64,000 bases of DNA from the NCBI GenBank assembly GCA_029255685.2, contig CM055313.2:54847579-54911578 (forward strand), given 5' to 3'. The stretch is from Silene conica. Taxonomy: Eukaryota > Streptophyta > Magnoliopsida > Caryophyllales > Caryophyllaceae. The position numbers and the translations under genes were made by a program. Shown here piece by piece: positions 1 through 12,479 of the stretch. Position 1 is the first letter of the stretch. The number at the start of each line of letters is the position of its first letter. The notes beneath the pieces were generated by a model, which was given only the letters and a program-made list of their open reading frames with translations, was not told the origin of the DNA and made no database searches.

Positions 1-821
1 TTATACGACTCATTTTATGTTGAAAATGATAAAATGGCACTTAGATGATAAGTGTATTTTATTTACTACTTTGTATTATTTAAGTGTTAAATAATCAAAT
101 AAATATTTTATTATATAAGATAATAAAATATACGACTTATAAGCATTTGAAGGAAAAATGTTGAATGACGAAATAAGACCCGGAATATCATATGTAAACC
201 GAGAATATGGAGATAATGTGACCATAATAGGTCTTTGTCTCCCACTCATGTTTATGAGCATTATAAGCTCATTTGTTTACATTTCATGGCCTATAAATAG
301 GATACTATTCCACTTGTTCTATGTGGAAAAATCTAGAGAAATAAAAATCCTCTAAATACATACTCTTTGTTAGGCCATTTAAGAGAAAAAGAGAAGACTT
401 AAGATCTTCATCTTCAACCTCTAAAATTGATCAAAAGTTGATCAATCTTCATCAAAATAAATTCACAAAAATTAATATACTTCTTATATTATAAAAGTAA
501 TAATATTTATAGTATAAAAAAACAAGGTTTACACTAAACTCTATCTAGTTAATATACTTAGTGTTTTTGGGCTAGTCTTGGGTGCAACCAAAGGAGGTCA
601 CTTATTTTGGGGACTTGGGTTATGGAGGATCATCCTACACTATTTTAGCTCAAGAACTACAAAGGTAGGAGACATTTGTAGTGCCAAAAATGTCATCTTA
701 CCAAAGTAAGAAAATTTCTTCTTATTAATTTTTGCATGCATGTATTATTTAGTCCACTTTATGAAATTAGCTTGTAATTTTAATATCATTAGGGAGTCTA
801 ATGAGGTCTAAATTCCTAACA
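1..821 (+). repeat. Ty1/copia LTR, 3' part (cut by window start)
   Basis: AT-rich sequence that ends in CCTAACA at 815-821. The stretch from about 570 to 821 (a 'gggtgcaac' block, a 'tagctcaagaac' block, 'gtaggagac', then 'gcatgcat') matches in order the 3' part of the copia LTR read on the minus strand at 38578-39875. No tRNA-Met primer site follows position 821, so this is a 3' LTR or a solo LTR rather than a 5' LTR. No coding region is visible. Confidence 0.6.
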
Positions 822-1125
822 TTTCTACGATTATTTCGTATTTCATAATCGTTTGATATATGATGATTATTTCATAAATTGGCGTTTCATTCGTAGTTCT
901 TAATTTTGATAATATATTTATAATTAAATATATTTCCTAATTAATATTTATTTCTCATCTTTACTTAATTTCTATTTTTTTATTTAAAGTCGTAAATGTA
1001 TTGAAATCCTATTTTTTTTATATATATTCTTATGTAAGTTCTAATATTTTAATATTTCTATAATTCATATTATATGGATCAAATACTACCGTAGTAATAA
1101 TTTCATATTCTTGTAATTAATTTAA

Positions 1126-1963
1126 GAGTTTTTTGTCAGATAGCACCTAACATTTGCATTGTCTCTAGAAATAGTACCTAAAGTTATTTTTTTTGCCCAA
1201 CAACACCTAACATTTTCTATTTTTTGTCTTATAACACCAAAATCAGTTTTCCGTCAAAAAAGTCGAGATTTCGTCTTGATTAACGGTGAAATTGATTTGA
1301 CCTTATTTTTTCATTCTTTCTTACACTGACTGATGCATTGTAAAAGTAATTGATAATGAATCTTATTTTTAAGTGACTAATTTTCAATCAACAAACCATT
1401 TATAACACTTTTTTGCCAAGAAAAATAGCACCCACGCAAAACCGGCTCTACATTGTAAAATTTGCAGGCCATGAATCTCCTACCTGAATTTTGATGTATT
1501 TATGAATGCCACAATTGCATCTACCCGCTTTGTTGAGTTTGAGGATGAGCTTGAATAAGACATTGGGTTGAAAGGATGGTGAGGGGACGGAGAAAACTGG
1601 ACAAAGTAAGCCCAATTTGGGGTTTTAATTTGAAAATTGAGAAATTAAATAAGGAACATGTTACATAAGGATTTAATTGGAGGGAAATTAAGTTTAATTG
1701 AAAGAAATTACCACAAAAGGGGAAATTTGGGTTAGAAAAGGATGATGAAGAGGGTAATGAAATGCATTAGGAGAAAAGAAAGAAGTATCAAATCAATTTT
1801 ACCGTTAGTCAAGACGGAATATTGACTTTTTTTGACGGAAATCTGATTTCGGTGTTATTAGACAAAAAACAGAAAAGGTTAGGGGTTGTTGGGCAAAAAA
1901 AATAACTTTAGGTACTATTTCTACAAACAGTGTAAATGTTAGGTGCTATCTGACAAAAAATCC
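1126..1963. mobile_element. Mutator-like MITE with 175-bp terminal inverted repeats
   Basis: The left terminal repeat (1126-1300) and the right one (about 1788-1963) are inverted copies with close to 90% identity by eye, beginning G(A/G)(G/A)TTTTTTGTCAGATAG. They are flanked by a perfect 9-bp duplication TTAATTTAA at 1117-1125 and 1964-1972. Long inverted repeats with 9-bp target duplications are the signature of Mutator-like elements. The 490-bp interior has no transposase reading frame, so this is a non-autonomous copy. Confidence 0.88.
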
Positions 1964-3395
1964 TTAATTTAATTAGTATGATAAATTTTACGTACTCGTT
2001 AATTTTAAGTTAAACGTCGGGAACGTGTTTGAATGTCTCGAGATGCGTGATGGGCCGAGTAATAAGATAGATGGGATCACAAGTTACCATAGGTTACATG
2101 GTACCACAACCCAAACACTTACCCTACTTTTCATCGACAACAACTCCACCTACAATATCCTTTGTCGACAAAACAATTCTAAAACCCTACTCCTAACCCA
2201 TCGACATACCCCAGCCTCCCACTCCTCATACCATATTTTGGCTATTGTGGGATTGGAGAAGAGCAAAAGAGAAAGAAAAAACAGCAAGAACATCCATCAC
2301 CATCATCATTTTCATCGCTTGTTCAACGGTAAGTTCAACACGTACGACTATCAAACCTTCAACATAGTATTTCTGACCTAGAGTGGTCTTTATAGGACCC
2401 TTAACAACCTTACCCTCTGTCTATCAGCCATATGATCACTGTGGGTGTGTCGATAACCACCTTTAAGTGTCGACAGTAACAATAGTTAGTGTCTCTGTTT
2501 CGTTTTCTATTACTTATTTGATTGTTGTTCTGGTTTAAACTTAAGTACGAGTTTTATGGGTAATGATAGTAGGATGTTAGTAGGTTATGTTGGTGGTTGT
2601 ATGGTGGCACGTGGTGGCCGGAGCACCACTATAATCAGGGTTGTTTAGGGGCGACAAAAACAAGATGAATTAGGAGCAGCAGAAACAGGACAATGACGTG
2701 TTGGAGCAGGGGGTTTGGTGGCGGTTGTTGCAGTGGTTGGAGGTGAGACGAGAGGGAGATGGTACCACCCCTAGAACCACCGTGGGTCAGTGGTGACAAC
2801 GATGGTGGCTAGAGGTGGTGTGGGGCATGGTGGTGAGATAAACCAAAGTGAGAAGGAAGGGGGCACAGTCGGGTTTTCTGAAAAAAAAAACAGGTGTCGT
2901 GTGTGCAGGCTGTTTTGGGCTGTACGTGGTGGTGGCTATGGTGACCTCTAGTGGTGGCTATTGGGCGGAAGCTTTAGTTGGTAGTACATAGTTGAGGTTG
3001 GGTCCAGTGGTAGCAGTTGTCGGGCACCGGGCTGGTGGTGATGGTGTCGGGAAAAGGCTGCAACAGACCTGTTATTCTGCGTGTTGTAGTTGCTGCCACG
3101 GTTTTTACACGGGCAATCGAAGGCCAGTTTAGTTGAGTCGAGGTAAGTGGGTAGTGTCTGGTGGTGCACCGTGGTACAAGAGTGGCAGCCACCGTGGTGT
3201 GGTAATGGTTCAGGCGGTAGAAAGGGTGTTGATGAGGCTGTTTTGAGAGGCTGTCAGGGGCTATGTTTATAGGGTTGTTTGTGTTAAAATTTGTTATTTA
3301 TATTCGTTTTAGACGTTCTGGGCTGCTACTGCCGTATTGCTTTGTTAATCATCATTATTATTAATATTATTAGTGGTTGATTATTACTAATATTA

Positions 3396-3402
<7 letters not shown>

Positions 3403-3433
<31 letters not shown>

Positions 3434-3452
3434 TTTTATTATTTTTTTTTTT
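3403..3452. repeat. TTA microsatellite plus T-run at the 3' side of the minus-strand retroelement
   Basis: About ten TTA units followed by runs of T (A on the minus strand). On the minus strand this lies just after the 3' end of the reverse-transcriptase element, so it may be its A-rich/TAA tail, part of the target, or both. Confidence 0.85.
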
Positions 3453-6040
3453 ATGTAAGGATGCGCGCAGCTATCATATAAAGAAGAACAAAATAAGAGT
3501 TTACATAAAATTGGTGGGCAGCCGAGATACAATCTGAGCTCCCACCCCCTTAGCTACAGCAAAGCTAAGCCTAGTAAAAATGTACGCAGCTATCCGCGCC
3601 CCTGCATCCTGAGATACCGAGTATTACTGAATCCGCTTCAGCAAGGCAACAGCATCCGAACCCAGCTCCCCAAGCGAAGAGAAAGAGAAAGGAAGGAAAC
3701 CATAACCTGTACCCTCACAGCGATCCCTATACTTAGCACACTTGCGCTGAGCAGCATCAGCAACAGCCCGGCCAGGTACAAAATCGGCCATCGCAGTCTG
3801 AGTCAGAGGGGAGGACCCAGTCAAATCAATACACACATCACGCCCCCTGTCCCACGAATAAAGAAGCAAATCCGCAGGGCGAAGAGAGCCGCCATGTCCA
3901 TCGACCAAACCAATGTCAACCTCCTTACCCCCCGAAATCCCAGACCTATAGCAGATGTCCAATAGAGTATCCCTGACAAGGTTATGACGATGCTTAACCC
4001 CAACAGTACCAGCACAAGAGACAGCGTGATCCCCAAAAACATCCTCAGCAAAAACCCGAGAGCAAGCAGAGCACGGCCTAGGTACCAAGAAAAGTGGAAT
4101 ACCTAGCCTATACCCAAGCACACAACGGTAGGTCCTTCTGTTCATAGTCTGACCCAAACCAGAGATAGGAACCGCTCTCAACCAATCAGAAGAGTGAGGC
4201 CCATGCTGAGATTTCCACAAAGCAACCTGACGCGAGGTCAAAGAGAAAACCCACTCCGAAGAAGCAGCAACCGTCGAGAAATAAATATCTGCCAATTTCT
4301 TCATAAGTTTGGGGGCAGCAATTTCACTAGGGTTAACAAGAAAATCAGAACCAGTAGTCTCCGAGAACACCCGCAAGGCATCAGTGAAAGAAGGGCCGGG
4401 GTCAATGATACCAGAAGGCCGCAGGAGCCTAGCCTGCAATTCAGCAGACTGCAAACGGGAAGCCAAGAACGCATAATGTAACACATCACCCGCTGCATAA
4501 ACACCAAGTCCGCCCAAATGAAAGGGGAATGTAGCAAGGCGCCACTGCCACTCCCCAAACCCAGGCCCAGACGCGGTAACAATACGCTCCAAGCTAGAAC
4601 GAAGCGCAGCATCAAAACGGAGATGAGCCGACCCAAAACCAACCAGGGAACAAGTACGAAGAGAGAAATAAAGCTTGGAAATACCAGTACATGCCCGAAG
4701 CAAAAGCAACTCACACTGCGGGTCCTCGATCCTCGCGACTAAGTCCATAAGCTCAACGGTCTTAGTCACTCGCTTCTCCACAAGCTCACCGCTAAAAATA
4801 GGGCAAGTACTGACAGGCCCACCCAAAACCGAGACACCCCGTAATGGCCGAGCGATAGAAATGGGGAAAACACCGGGAAGCCGACTCCGGGGGTCCTCAA
4901 TAGGCCAAAAGAGCTCAGTCTTAGCAACATTAAGATGCAGACCAAAACCGGGACCATCAGCCAAAATCATATCCAACACCCTCCCCACCTCCAACGTATC
5001 CCCAACAATAGTACCATCATCCAAGTACCAAGCCTGCATAGTAAGATCAAAAGAATCCGCTATTTTCCACACCAAGGGATGCAAAACCAACGCGAAAAGC
5101 AACGGCCCCAAAGGATCACCCTGCTGAACTCCCTGACAAGACCGCAAACAATGTTCCCCATAATACAACCGGGCAGGGCGAGAATAACAGAACTCCACCC
5201 AACGAGAAAGACCCGGGCAACGACGGCGAACCTCCTGAAGAATGACGGAGCGGTCAACAAGGTTGAAAGCATTCCGAAAATCAACCAGCAACATGGAAAG
5301 CCCTACCTCGCCACCACGAGCCTCCACAAGCCGGTTCAAGGCATGTAAGACAGCCTCTCCTCCACCGGACACCCCAACCCCAAACTGAAGATCCGCAAAA
5401 TAAGGAACCAAAGTAGGACCAACCAAAGAAGCACCAACCTTAGAGACCAGCCGTCTCCAAACAGTGCCAACAACAATAGGACGAAGACCACCCCCGGGTT
5501 TAACCAGAGGGGTGAGCGGAGCACTAGCAAGGTACTCACCAAGAGACGGCGGGCACCGACCATCTAAAAAAAGATTAACCACACTAGTAATAGAGGCGAT
5601 CAAATCATCAGAGATAGCCACCGCAGCCCCACTCAAACAATCCATGAAGTGCTGAGCGCGAAAACCATCCCTCCCACAAGAAGTGCCACGCGGGAAACTA
5701 CGAATCATATCCAACACCACAGCGGAAGAAGCAACAAGTGGAGGATGATCCTCAGGTAAAGGTGGTAAAGATGGTGAGGGGACGACCGGATGCTTCTCCT
5801 GCAAAGCCTCAAAGGTGGCAACAGAGTAGGGAGCGACACCAGAAGAAGCAGTAGTATAATGGCCATCGCTAATCTTCCGCCGACATTGGCGAAGGTTAAG
5901 CTCACTCAAATCAAGTTCCTCATCCACGTGAAACGGAGGAGAACCCTCAGCCAAACACTCTCGTAACAGCTGCAACCCCCCTCCCGGTGCCCCCCAAGCA
6001 AGGATGGCCCCAGCAATACTCTCCTCCTGTCGCTGCCGCC
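3453..6040 (-). mobile_element. Non-LTR retroelement copy, 5'-truncated, between TTA repeats
   Basis: A GC-richer block set in AT-rich gypsy LTR sequence, coding on the minus strand. It has a short 3' UTR (about 3453-3500) and then A/TAA-rich DNA. Its 5' end on the minus strand (6040) runs directly into a pure TTA microsatellite, with the reading frame still open into the repeat. This looks like a 5'-truncated insertion into, or beside, a TTA repeat. The same LTR family carries a long TTA array at 21450-21570 in element B, so the repeat may predate the insertion. Confidence 0.7.
3501..6040 (-). pseudogene. Reverse transcriptase with CCHC and restriction-like endonuclease-like C-terminus
   Basis: An uninterrupted frame of 783 codons (3624-5975) starts at a TTG. 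It stays open upstream to 6040, so no true start codon is present and the 5' end is truncated. RT motifs are clear: VDFRNAF (about residues 231-237), QQGDPLGPLLFA (284-295) and the catalytic YLDD (317-320). Near the C-terminus is a zinc-knuckle-like C-X2-C-X11-H-X3-C (635-654), then RPAD (699-702) and CIDLTG (715-720). This order recalls the CCHC plus PD-(D/E)XK endonuclease of R2/R4-type elements, but the canonical lysine is not obvious. A stop at 3624-3626 is followed in the same frame by about 40 more codons ending in ATG-TAA (3501-3506), so the stop looks like a nonsense mutation. I recall similar proteins in other plant genomes. The RT assignment is secure; the endonuclease reading is inference. 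Confidence 0.75.
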
Positions 6041-6175
<135 letters not shown>

Positions 6176-7258
6176 AGAGGTTGTTAAGTAGTTGGTATAA
6201 TGATTAATGGTTTTGTGACAATATTTTATTGACCGACTAATTAAGTTAATTGATGTAGTCATGTTAATACGGTCTCGTTATACGTAATATATTATTTAAG
6301 TAATTAATTCGAATAATTGATATATTATATTAGTTTGCGTAATTGTATTAGTTAATACGGTCTCGTTAGGTATTGAATATGTGGTGAAGTGATCCTACTG
6401 AATGGATGTTAGCTGCGTAATTGGATTATATTGTTATCTAGGTAGGATATACCTACTCAATCTCAGTTTAATTTGATTATCTTGGTTGGCATATTACATG
6501 TAATGTGATGATGGGTTGAATTAATGGTTGATTATTGATATTATAGGCATTAGATTGTTTCGTTATGCATAATGACATGAGAGTGTTGATTTATTATCAT
6601 TGACATGAGTATTGCATTATTTATTGGTACGATTGCATAATAGTATTGTTGCAGTCATGAGAATGATATATGCATTGGTTACTGATTAGAGATATGGATT
6701 GTATATTGTTTCGATATAAGCCTAGGGTGATTCTGCAGGACCAGACCTGGTGTCTTCAGCTTTTATGTTGGTGTTCTACGACGGTCGACAATACTCTGCC
6801 GGGAGTTTCGGTATGTGTTGGAGTTTTGGGTTGTGATTGAGCTCAGTGGTGGCATGGCATTTGCATTTCATACTTTGTTTCATATTTATTTATTTTACCT
6901 TGACCGCTATCCTACTCAACCGCGAGGTTGACAGTGTATTCGTGTGCACCTACGATGATCCAGTATTGGGGAGTAGATTTATAGGAAAGAGACAGATGAG
7001 TTAGGAGCGGGGGCAGGAATGTGAGATGTTGACTTTGGACCGACTTAGAATTATATCACATATAGAGAAGTTATCAGTTGTACTTTGTTTCGCTGAGTAG
7101 TAAATGTAATAAAAAAAGTTTAAATGTTATCAGTTTTATATAAAGTACTTTGGTTGTTTTACTTTGTCATTCACTACCTCTGACATTCCGAGATGGTAAC
7201 AACTCTATTTATTTGAGAATGTCTTGCTAAAGGCTCTTAAATAAATGGGGGTGTTACA

Positions 7259-8425
7259 AAGTGGTATCAGAGCAAACGATCCTCAGGCCTAAACCAAATG
7301 AATAATAATGAACGTAGGAAAAGTCTAATAAAATGAACCCAGGTTAGTAACTGTTATGAGCCCCATAGGATTTGGGATGAGTTAGGGGCCCCTCAAAACC
7401 AAGCCAGTGGCCCTATTAGTCTAACTTGAAAACCCTTGAGTGATGCAGAGAGTGGGTAGTAATGAAATGAAGGAATAAACCTTGTTTATATTATAATAAC
7501 ATTCTTGCAGGAGAAGAATGAGGTAAGTAATAATGTGAAGTATGGTTAATGATATGCATTGGAAGAATATGGTTGACATTGAAATGCTGATTTAAACTGA
7601 GTGATTGGATTGAAATTTTATGAGAATGAATGTATATTTATTGAGCAATATTTGGAGTGATATGATCATATGATTTTGGTGTTCTGAAATGTTCATATGA
7701 TTATCTGGTTATTAAATGACTATCGTGATTATATATGATTTTGGGTGTTTAATTCCTTGTTAAGGATGAGTAATTCTGTTAACTTTATGATTATATGTTA
7801 TAGTAATCCATGTCTAGTGATATGCAAAATGTGTTTCCCTAAGCCATGAATGTTATGTGGTTATGTGTTGTATATATCATACTTAAAATTTACATGCCAA
7901 TTTTTATGCGTAATTATACGCATTTAGTTTAGTTATAAAGTTAGTATTCAATAAGTGGCACCGTGGTGATTTTTAGTTTATATTTACGTAATTTAATAAG
8001 TTGTGATTGTTACGTTGGTAGAAACTAATTCATTTATTTATTCATATATAACTATTGAGTTATTTAGTTAGTTCTACTTCCAGTTTCGAAATCTTTACCG
8101 TTTTCTAGATGGTAATATCAGTTTGAAATGATGAATAAATTTTAATATGGTGCAATGTGATTTCTATGCTTCAAAATATATGTCTACATGTTTGGAGGAA
8201 GAATGGTTGTGTTTCAAGGTGCTAATGTGAAATAATGTGAAATTTTAAAGAAACCAAAATTTCAATAAATTTCCAGAATGTTACCTTGTTTATACGGGCT
8301 GCCATTTAAAATGTGTTCCCTATATGAATATGAAAATTTTATGTATGATAAACTTATGATTTAGCTTTCCAATAATTTTGGTTTCATGTTAATACGTATT
8401 TTATTTTGCGAGAAATAAATATTTT
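7259..8425 (+). other. Leader of gypsy element A with tRNA-Met primer site
   Basis: The primer site TGGTATCAGAGC (7262-7273) follows the LTR end. The next ~180 bp (an 'aacgatcctcaggcc' block, then 'aaatgaaccc') match the leader of element B at 31040-31220, so A and B are relatives. No gag frame is seen before B interrupts the leader at 8426. The remainder, about 7500-8425, is AT-rich with no gene. Confidence 0.75.
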
Positions 8426-8987
8426 TGTAATACCCCGATTATCTCGACTCGTTAATTAAGTTATTTCATGTTGATAGTTGCTTTTTACGACTTTAAATAG
8501 CTTAGTACTTGTGTGTGGATAATACTTGAACGGAGTTTGAATGAGTTTTGTGTGTGTCGACCGTGGAGTTTGATCATGGAACCTCTAGACTAGTGAGGCT
8601 TGGGCCTCGTTTGTCGTGCCAACACCCTCACGGCAGCCCACACTCATTTTACCCTAATCATCAAACAAAACCCTAAGATTCACATCTCCTATAACCTTCA
8701 CCTGCCGTCATTTGTAGACAGATAATCCATATACTAAACCCTACCCTATCTCATATCTGTTCACACAAAACCCTAACCGTCACGTCAGAGAAGGGAAAGA
8801 GTCAGTGCACGGTGGTCGTGAGGAGGTGCACGGTGGGTCGATTTGGCTAGCAATCTGGTATGTTCACCACCGTGTTCAGTTTGTGTTGTCTGCGCTCTTT
8901 TCGTGTCACTTTTTACAATTGTTTTAGTTTATGAACGGTACTGATATTTACATGACTCTTATAAGTGACGTATGGTGGTCAGGTATG
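8426..8987 (+). repeat. Element B 5' LTR, segment 1
   Basis: Matches 36358-36919 of the 3' LTR with about nine substitutions by eye. It ends with GTATG (8983-8987), the target duplicated by insertion of C. Confidence 0.92.
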
Positions 8988-10379
8988 TGATTAGTCTAGT
9001 TTAGAAGGACTTAATAAAGGTGATTTTGATGGTTATTTGATGGGTTGAGAAGCATTTTATGGGATTTTAATTCATATGTCTTTGATATTGGGTTGATGAT
9101 GGATTGCATGTTTTTATGAGATAATTGGGTTGAGTTGTTAATATGAATGGAGTAGGCTTCTTTGGAAGTTGTTGTTGGGTTAAAGATGTCTTATGCAATA
9201 TGGTTTTGAAGAAAGTCAAGATCCATTTACTATGGTCCAAGCAAGTGAACATCAAAATGAACATTGAATTCCATGAATTTCATGCATTCAACTCATATTT
9301 TATGACACAACTTTGGATTCCAATACTATTCTATGACACAACATGAGACTTAATGCAATTTCAACAACTCCTTAATTCTCATTTATTTTGGTAATAATAC
9401 CTACAATTTAAGAGACATTAAGGAGTTGTCCTTGGAAGGCATATATAAGAAGATGTTGTTGACACTTTTAGGGTGTGCTTTCATATGCTTTTACATACTT
9501 CTCCATCACTTTATTCATTAGAATACACAAAAAACATTTTCCAATTTCTATTATTTTAGTTAAGTTCTATTTTTATGGAGAGCTAAGTTCTACATCTTGG
9601 AACAAGTTCTTGAACCCATATTAGTGTTGAATTGTAAGACTCTTTTTCTATTTATATTTTATGATTTGAATATCAAGTTTAATTTGGTTTAATGTTGGTT
9701 TGTTAATTAAGCACCTAGAGTGATCAACTAGTTGTTATTAATTTACCATTGCTAGATTAGATGAATGAATCTTTTGTTTGTTTATCTACTTCATTGTAGC
9801 AATTATAATTCATCAAGTAGTATGCTAATTCATCATTGTTGGGTTATAAACGATTAAACTTGTATGAATAAAAGTGAAGCATCGCTTGTTTTCTTCATTA
9901 ATTCATCTTTGCTAAATTCCATAGCTTTATTCTACAATTTTGATACGATTAAGCGCTTGACTAAATTGACAATTTTGTAAGAGTTATTTGTTTACGCTTG
10001 TAGCTAATAACTAATCATATGTGGAATTAGAAGTCAACAAACTTCATAGCAAAGTATTCAATAGTAAAATAGATTAGAAGAGTCAATGATCAATTCATAA
10101 CTAATTGGTGGAAATTACTTGGTCCAAGAATAACCTTCATATTTATTTACACCTTCAATTATTTACATCATTTTTTTTATATTTATTGCATTTTATTTTC
10201 ATCTTAGTAGATTAGATCAATCAACACATCAAAACCCCCCAATTGGTTACTTAACTTTAGCACACATTTAATCGACAAAAGACCTTCCTTGTGGGATCGA
10301 CCCCTACTTACACTTGCTACTAGTTTGAGTTTGTAGTGGATAAAAATATTAATTTGGAGACTTACGACAAGTCTAGCCA
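8988..10379 (+). repeat. Element C 5' LTR
   Basis: 1392 bp, starting TGATTAGTCTAG and ending GTCTAGCCA. It is paired with the 1394-bp 3' LTR. The region around 9420-9490 ('atataagaagatg') is a plausible core promoter area, but I cannot place a TATA box with confidence. Confidence 0.92.
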
Positions 10380-10384
10380 AATTT

Positions 10385-10402
10385 TGGCGCCGCTGCAGGG
10401 GA
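10385..10402 (+). promoter_or_regulatory. Element C primer-binding site (tRNA-Asp type)
   Basis: TGGCGCCGCTGCAGGGGA lies five bases after the 5' LTR and resembles the complement of the 3' end of plant tRNA-Asp, with mismatches in the middle. Confidence 0.8.
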
Positions 10403-10484
10403 AAAGATATTGTTTGTTTATTTTTGTGTTATTGTTTAATTTTATTTAGTTTTATTTTTTCAATTTTATTTTAGTGTTTGGTTT

Positions 10485-11513
10485 ATGCCGAACACCCGTT
10501 CTACTAATAAGGAATTGTTGGATTTTGATCCAAAATTGGAGAGAACTCTTTTTCGTGTAAGAAGAGCGATAAGGCGAAAGCTTCAATTTGACAATCAAGA
10601 CAAGAAAGAAGAAAAAGAAAAGATCAACATGCCAAGAGAAACTAGGACGATTAGGGAGCTCACCACCCCCGATCTCACTCAACAACCTTTATGCATCACT
10701 TTTCCGGCCTTGGAGGAAGGCACCACATTTGAATTGAAGTCGGGTTTGATCCACTTATTACCCGCATTCCATGGGTTAAGTGGTGAAGATCCACACAAGC
10801 ATTTATCGGAGTTTCATGTGGTGTGCACTAGCATGAAACCTAATGGTGTTACCGAAGAACAAATCAAGTTGAGAGCATTTTCGTTCTCACTCAAGGACAC
10901 CGCTAGAGATTGGTTATACTACCTTCCACCGGGTAGTATCACCACTTGGGCGGCAATGAAGAAGGCGTTTCTTGAAAAATATTTTCCGGCTTCCAAATCA
11001 TCCGATCTTAAGAAGAAGATATCCAATGTTGAGCAAACGGATGATGAAACACTTTATGACTATTGGGAGCGGTTCAAGAAACTATGTGCAAGTTTTTCCT
11101 ACCATGGTTATAATGACCAAGATCTCATCATGTATTTTGTTGGAGGGTTATCGCCGGAAGATGCTCGAATGGTGCATAGTGCTAGTGGTGGAGGTATTCT
11201 CAACAAAAATCCGGATGAAGCCAATGAATTATTGGGTGAGCTTGCCGAAAGCACACGCCAATTTAGTACGAGATCCAAAACAAAAAGGGTGAGCATGGCT
11301 AACTCTACCTCAAACACTTCCTTAGAGAGCAAGGTTGAAGATTTGACTTCCTTGATGAGGGAGATGCTTGTGGGGAACATGCAACAAGTGCACGCTTGTG
11401 GTATTTGTTCCTCCATTGGGCATGCTAGAGATCAATGCCCACATATCCAAGAGGAGACCGAAGCAGTGAATGCCGCGGGTACTTTTGGTCAAAGGAGATT
11501 TGAGCCTTACTAA
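10485..11513 (+). pseudogene. gag: Element C gag (first part of broken gag-pol)
   Basis: Starts at ATG 10485 and codes for a retrotransposon Gag of 342 residues up to a stop at 11511-11513. The Gag core, with its ARDWLYYLPPGSITTW and YWERFKKLCASF stretches, occupies about residues 110-270. A zinc knuckle C-G-I-C-X4-H-X4-C sits near residues 307-320 (encoded at about 11398-11445). Gag packages the element RNA into virus-like particles in the cytoplasm. The frame continues without shift after the TAA, so the stop is a point nonsense mutation in a longer gag-pol frame. Such elements normally make one polyprotein. Confidence 0.85.
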
Positions 11514-11519
11514 AATCCT

Positions 11520-12479
11520 ATGAGCAGAGACCATCCCGGTTTCCAATATGGGAACCCGCAAGGCGGTTTTCAACCATGCCAAGGCTCATCATTTGGTCAA
11601 CAAGGTCAATCTCAAACTTTTGGCCAACAATTTGGTCAAACTAAAACAAGGTTCATTCCAACGCCACCAGATCAAACTTCTACTCCATCCATGTCTACGG
11701 AGGACATGATTCGTGCTCTCACCTCTAATGTGGCTACTATGCAAGCTAATCAAGTACAATTTCAACAAGAGACATAGGCTAGCATCCAAAACTTGGAAAA
11801 TCAATTTGGGCAAATGTCTAGTGCTCTTGGGAGGCTTGAAGCTAGGGATTCCGAGAAATTGCCATCTCAAACCATTCCTAATCCCAAGCCTAATGCAAGT
11901 GCCATGACTTTGAGAAGTGGGAAGGAGTTGCAAGGATCAAAAGCAAAGATTAATGAGATCATAGAAGAAGAGGAGTTGATCGTTGAGCCTAATGTCAACC
12001 AACCATTGGTTCAAGAGGAGGAAGTAACACCGGTTGTCACACCAACTTATGTGGATGCTCCACCATTTCCCGAGGCACTCAAAAGGAAAAGTCGTCCTAT
12101 GCAAGACAAGGATGTCTATGAGACTTTTCGCAAATGTGAGGTAAACATTCCTTTGTTAGATTTATTGAAAAGCGTGCCTCGATATGCTAAGTTTCTTAAG
12201 GAGTTGTGTACCATTAAAAGGAATCAAAAATTGAAGGGTGTCCAAAAAGTTAAAGTCAATGAACATGTGTCGGCTTTGTTTCAACATAAGTTACCACCCA
12301 AGTGTAGTGATCCGGGTATGTTTACCGTACCTTGTACCTTAGGAGACACCACTATTCCTAATGCTATGCTTGACTTAGGTGCTTCAATTAATGTACTCCC
12401 ATATTCCTTATACAAGTCATTGAAATTAGGACCTTTGGTTAATTGGTCGATCGTTCAAATGCTTATCCTAAAGGGGTAG
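11520..12479 (+). pseudogene. Element C gag-protease linker and protease (broken)
   Basis: Same frame as the gag part. It reads to a TAG at 11775-11777, then on from about 11778 to 12479. The aspartic protease core is visible: a CTLGDTTIPNAM strand followed by the active-site motif DLGAS (about 12373-12387) and INVLPYSLYKSL. The frame is lost near 12440-12450 (just after PLVN), and coding resumes at 12443 in another frame. Compared with protease architecture, several codons appear to be missing there, so this is a small deletion plus frameshift. The copy cannot make an intact protease. Confidence 0.8.

Noticed and set aside
2025-3192. Open frame at 2025-2381 ending in a His-rich stretch, and minus-strand frames at 2948-3192
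   Set aside because: The region is gypsy LTR of A; the His run comes from CATCAC repeats and no domain is seen.
4194-5655. Several plus- and minus-strand frames overlapping the reverse transcriptase
   Set aside because: They are shadows of the 783-codon frame in GC-richer DNA, with no motifs of their own.
7262-7273. Possible tRNA gene suggested by TGGTATCAGAGC
   Set aside because: It is a primer-binding site next to an LTR; no cloverleaf surrounds it. The same applies at 23575, 31043 and 45764.
9067-9346. Short open frames (65-67 codons) found identically at 9067-9346 and 19474-19753
   Set aside because: The duplication is explained by the two LTRs of C; there is no protein motif and both strands are open by chance.
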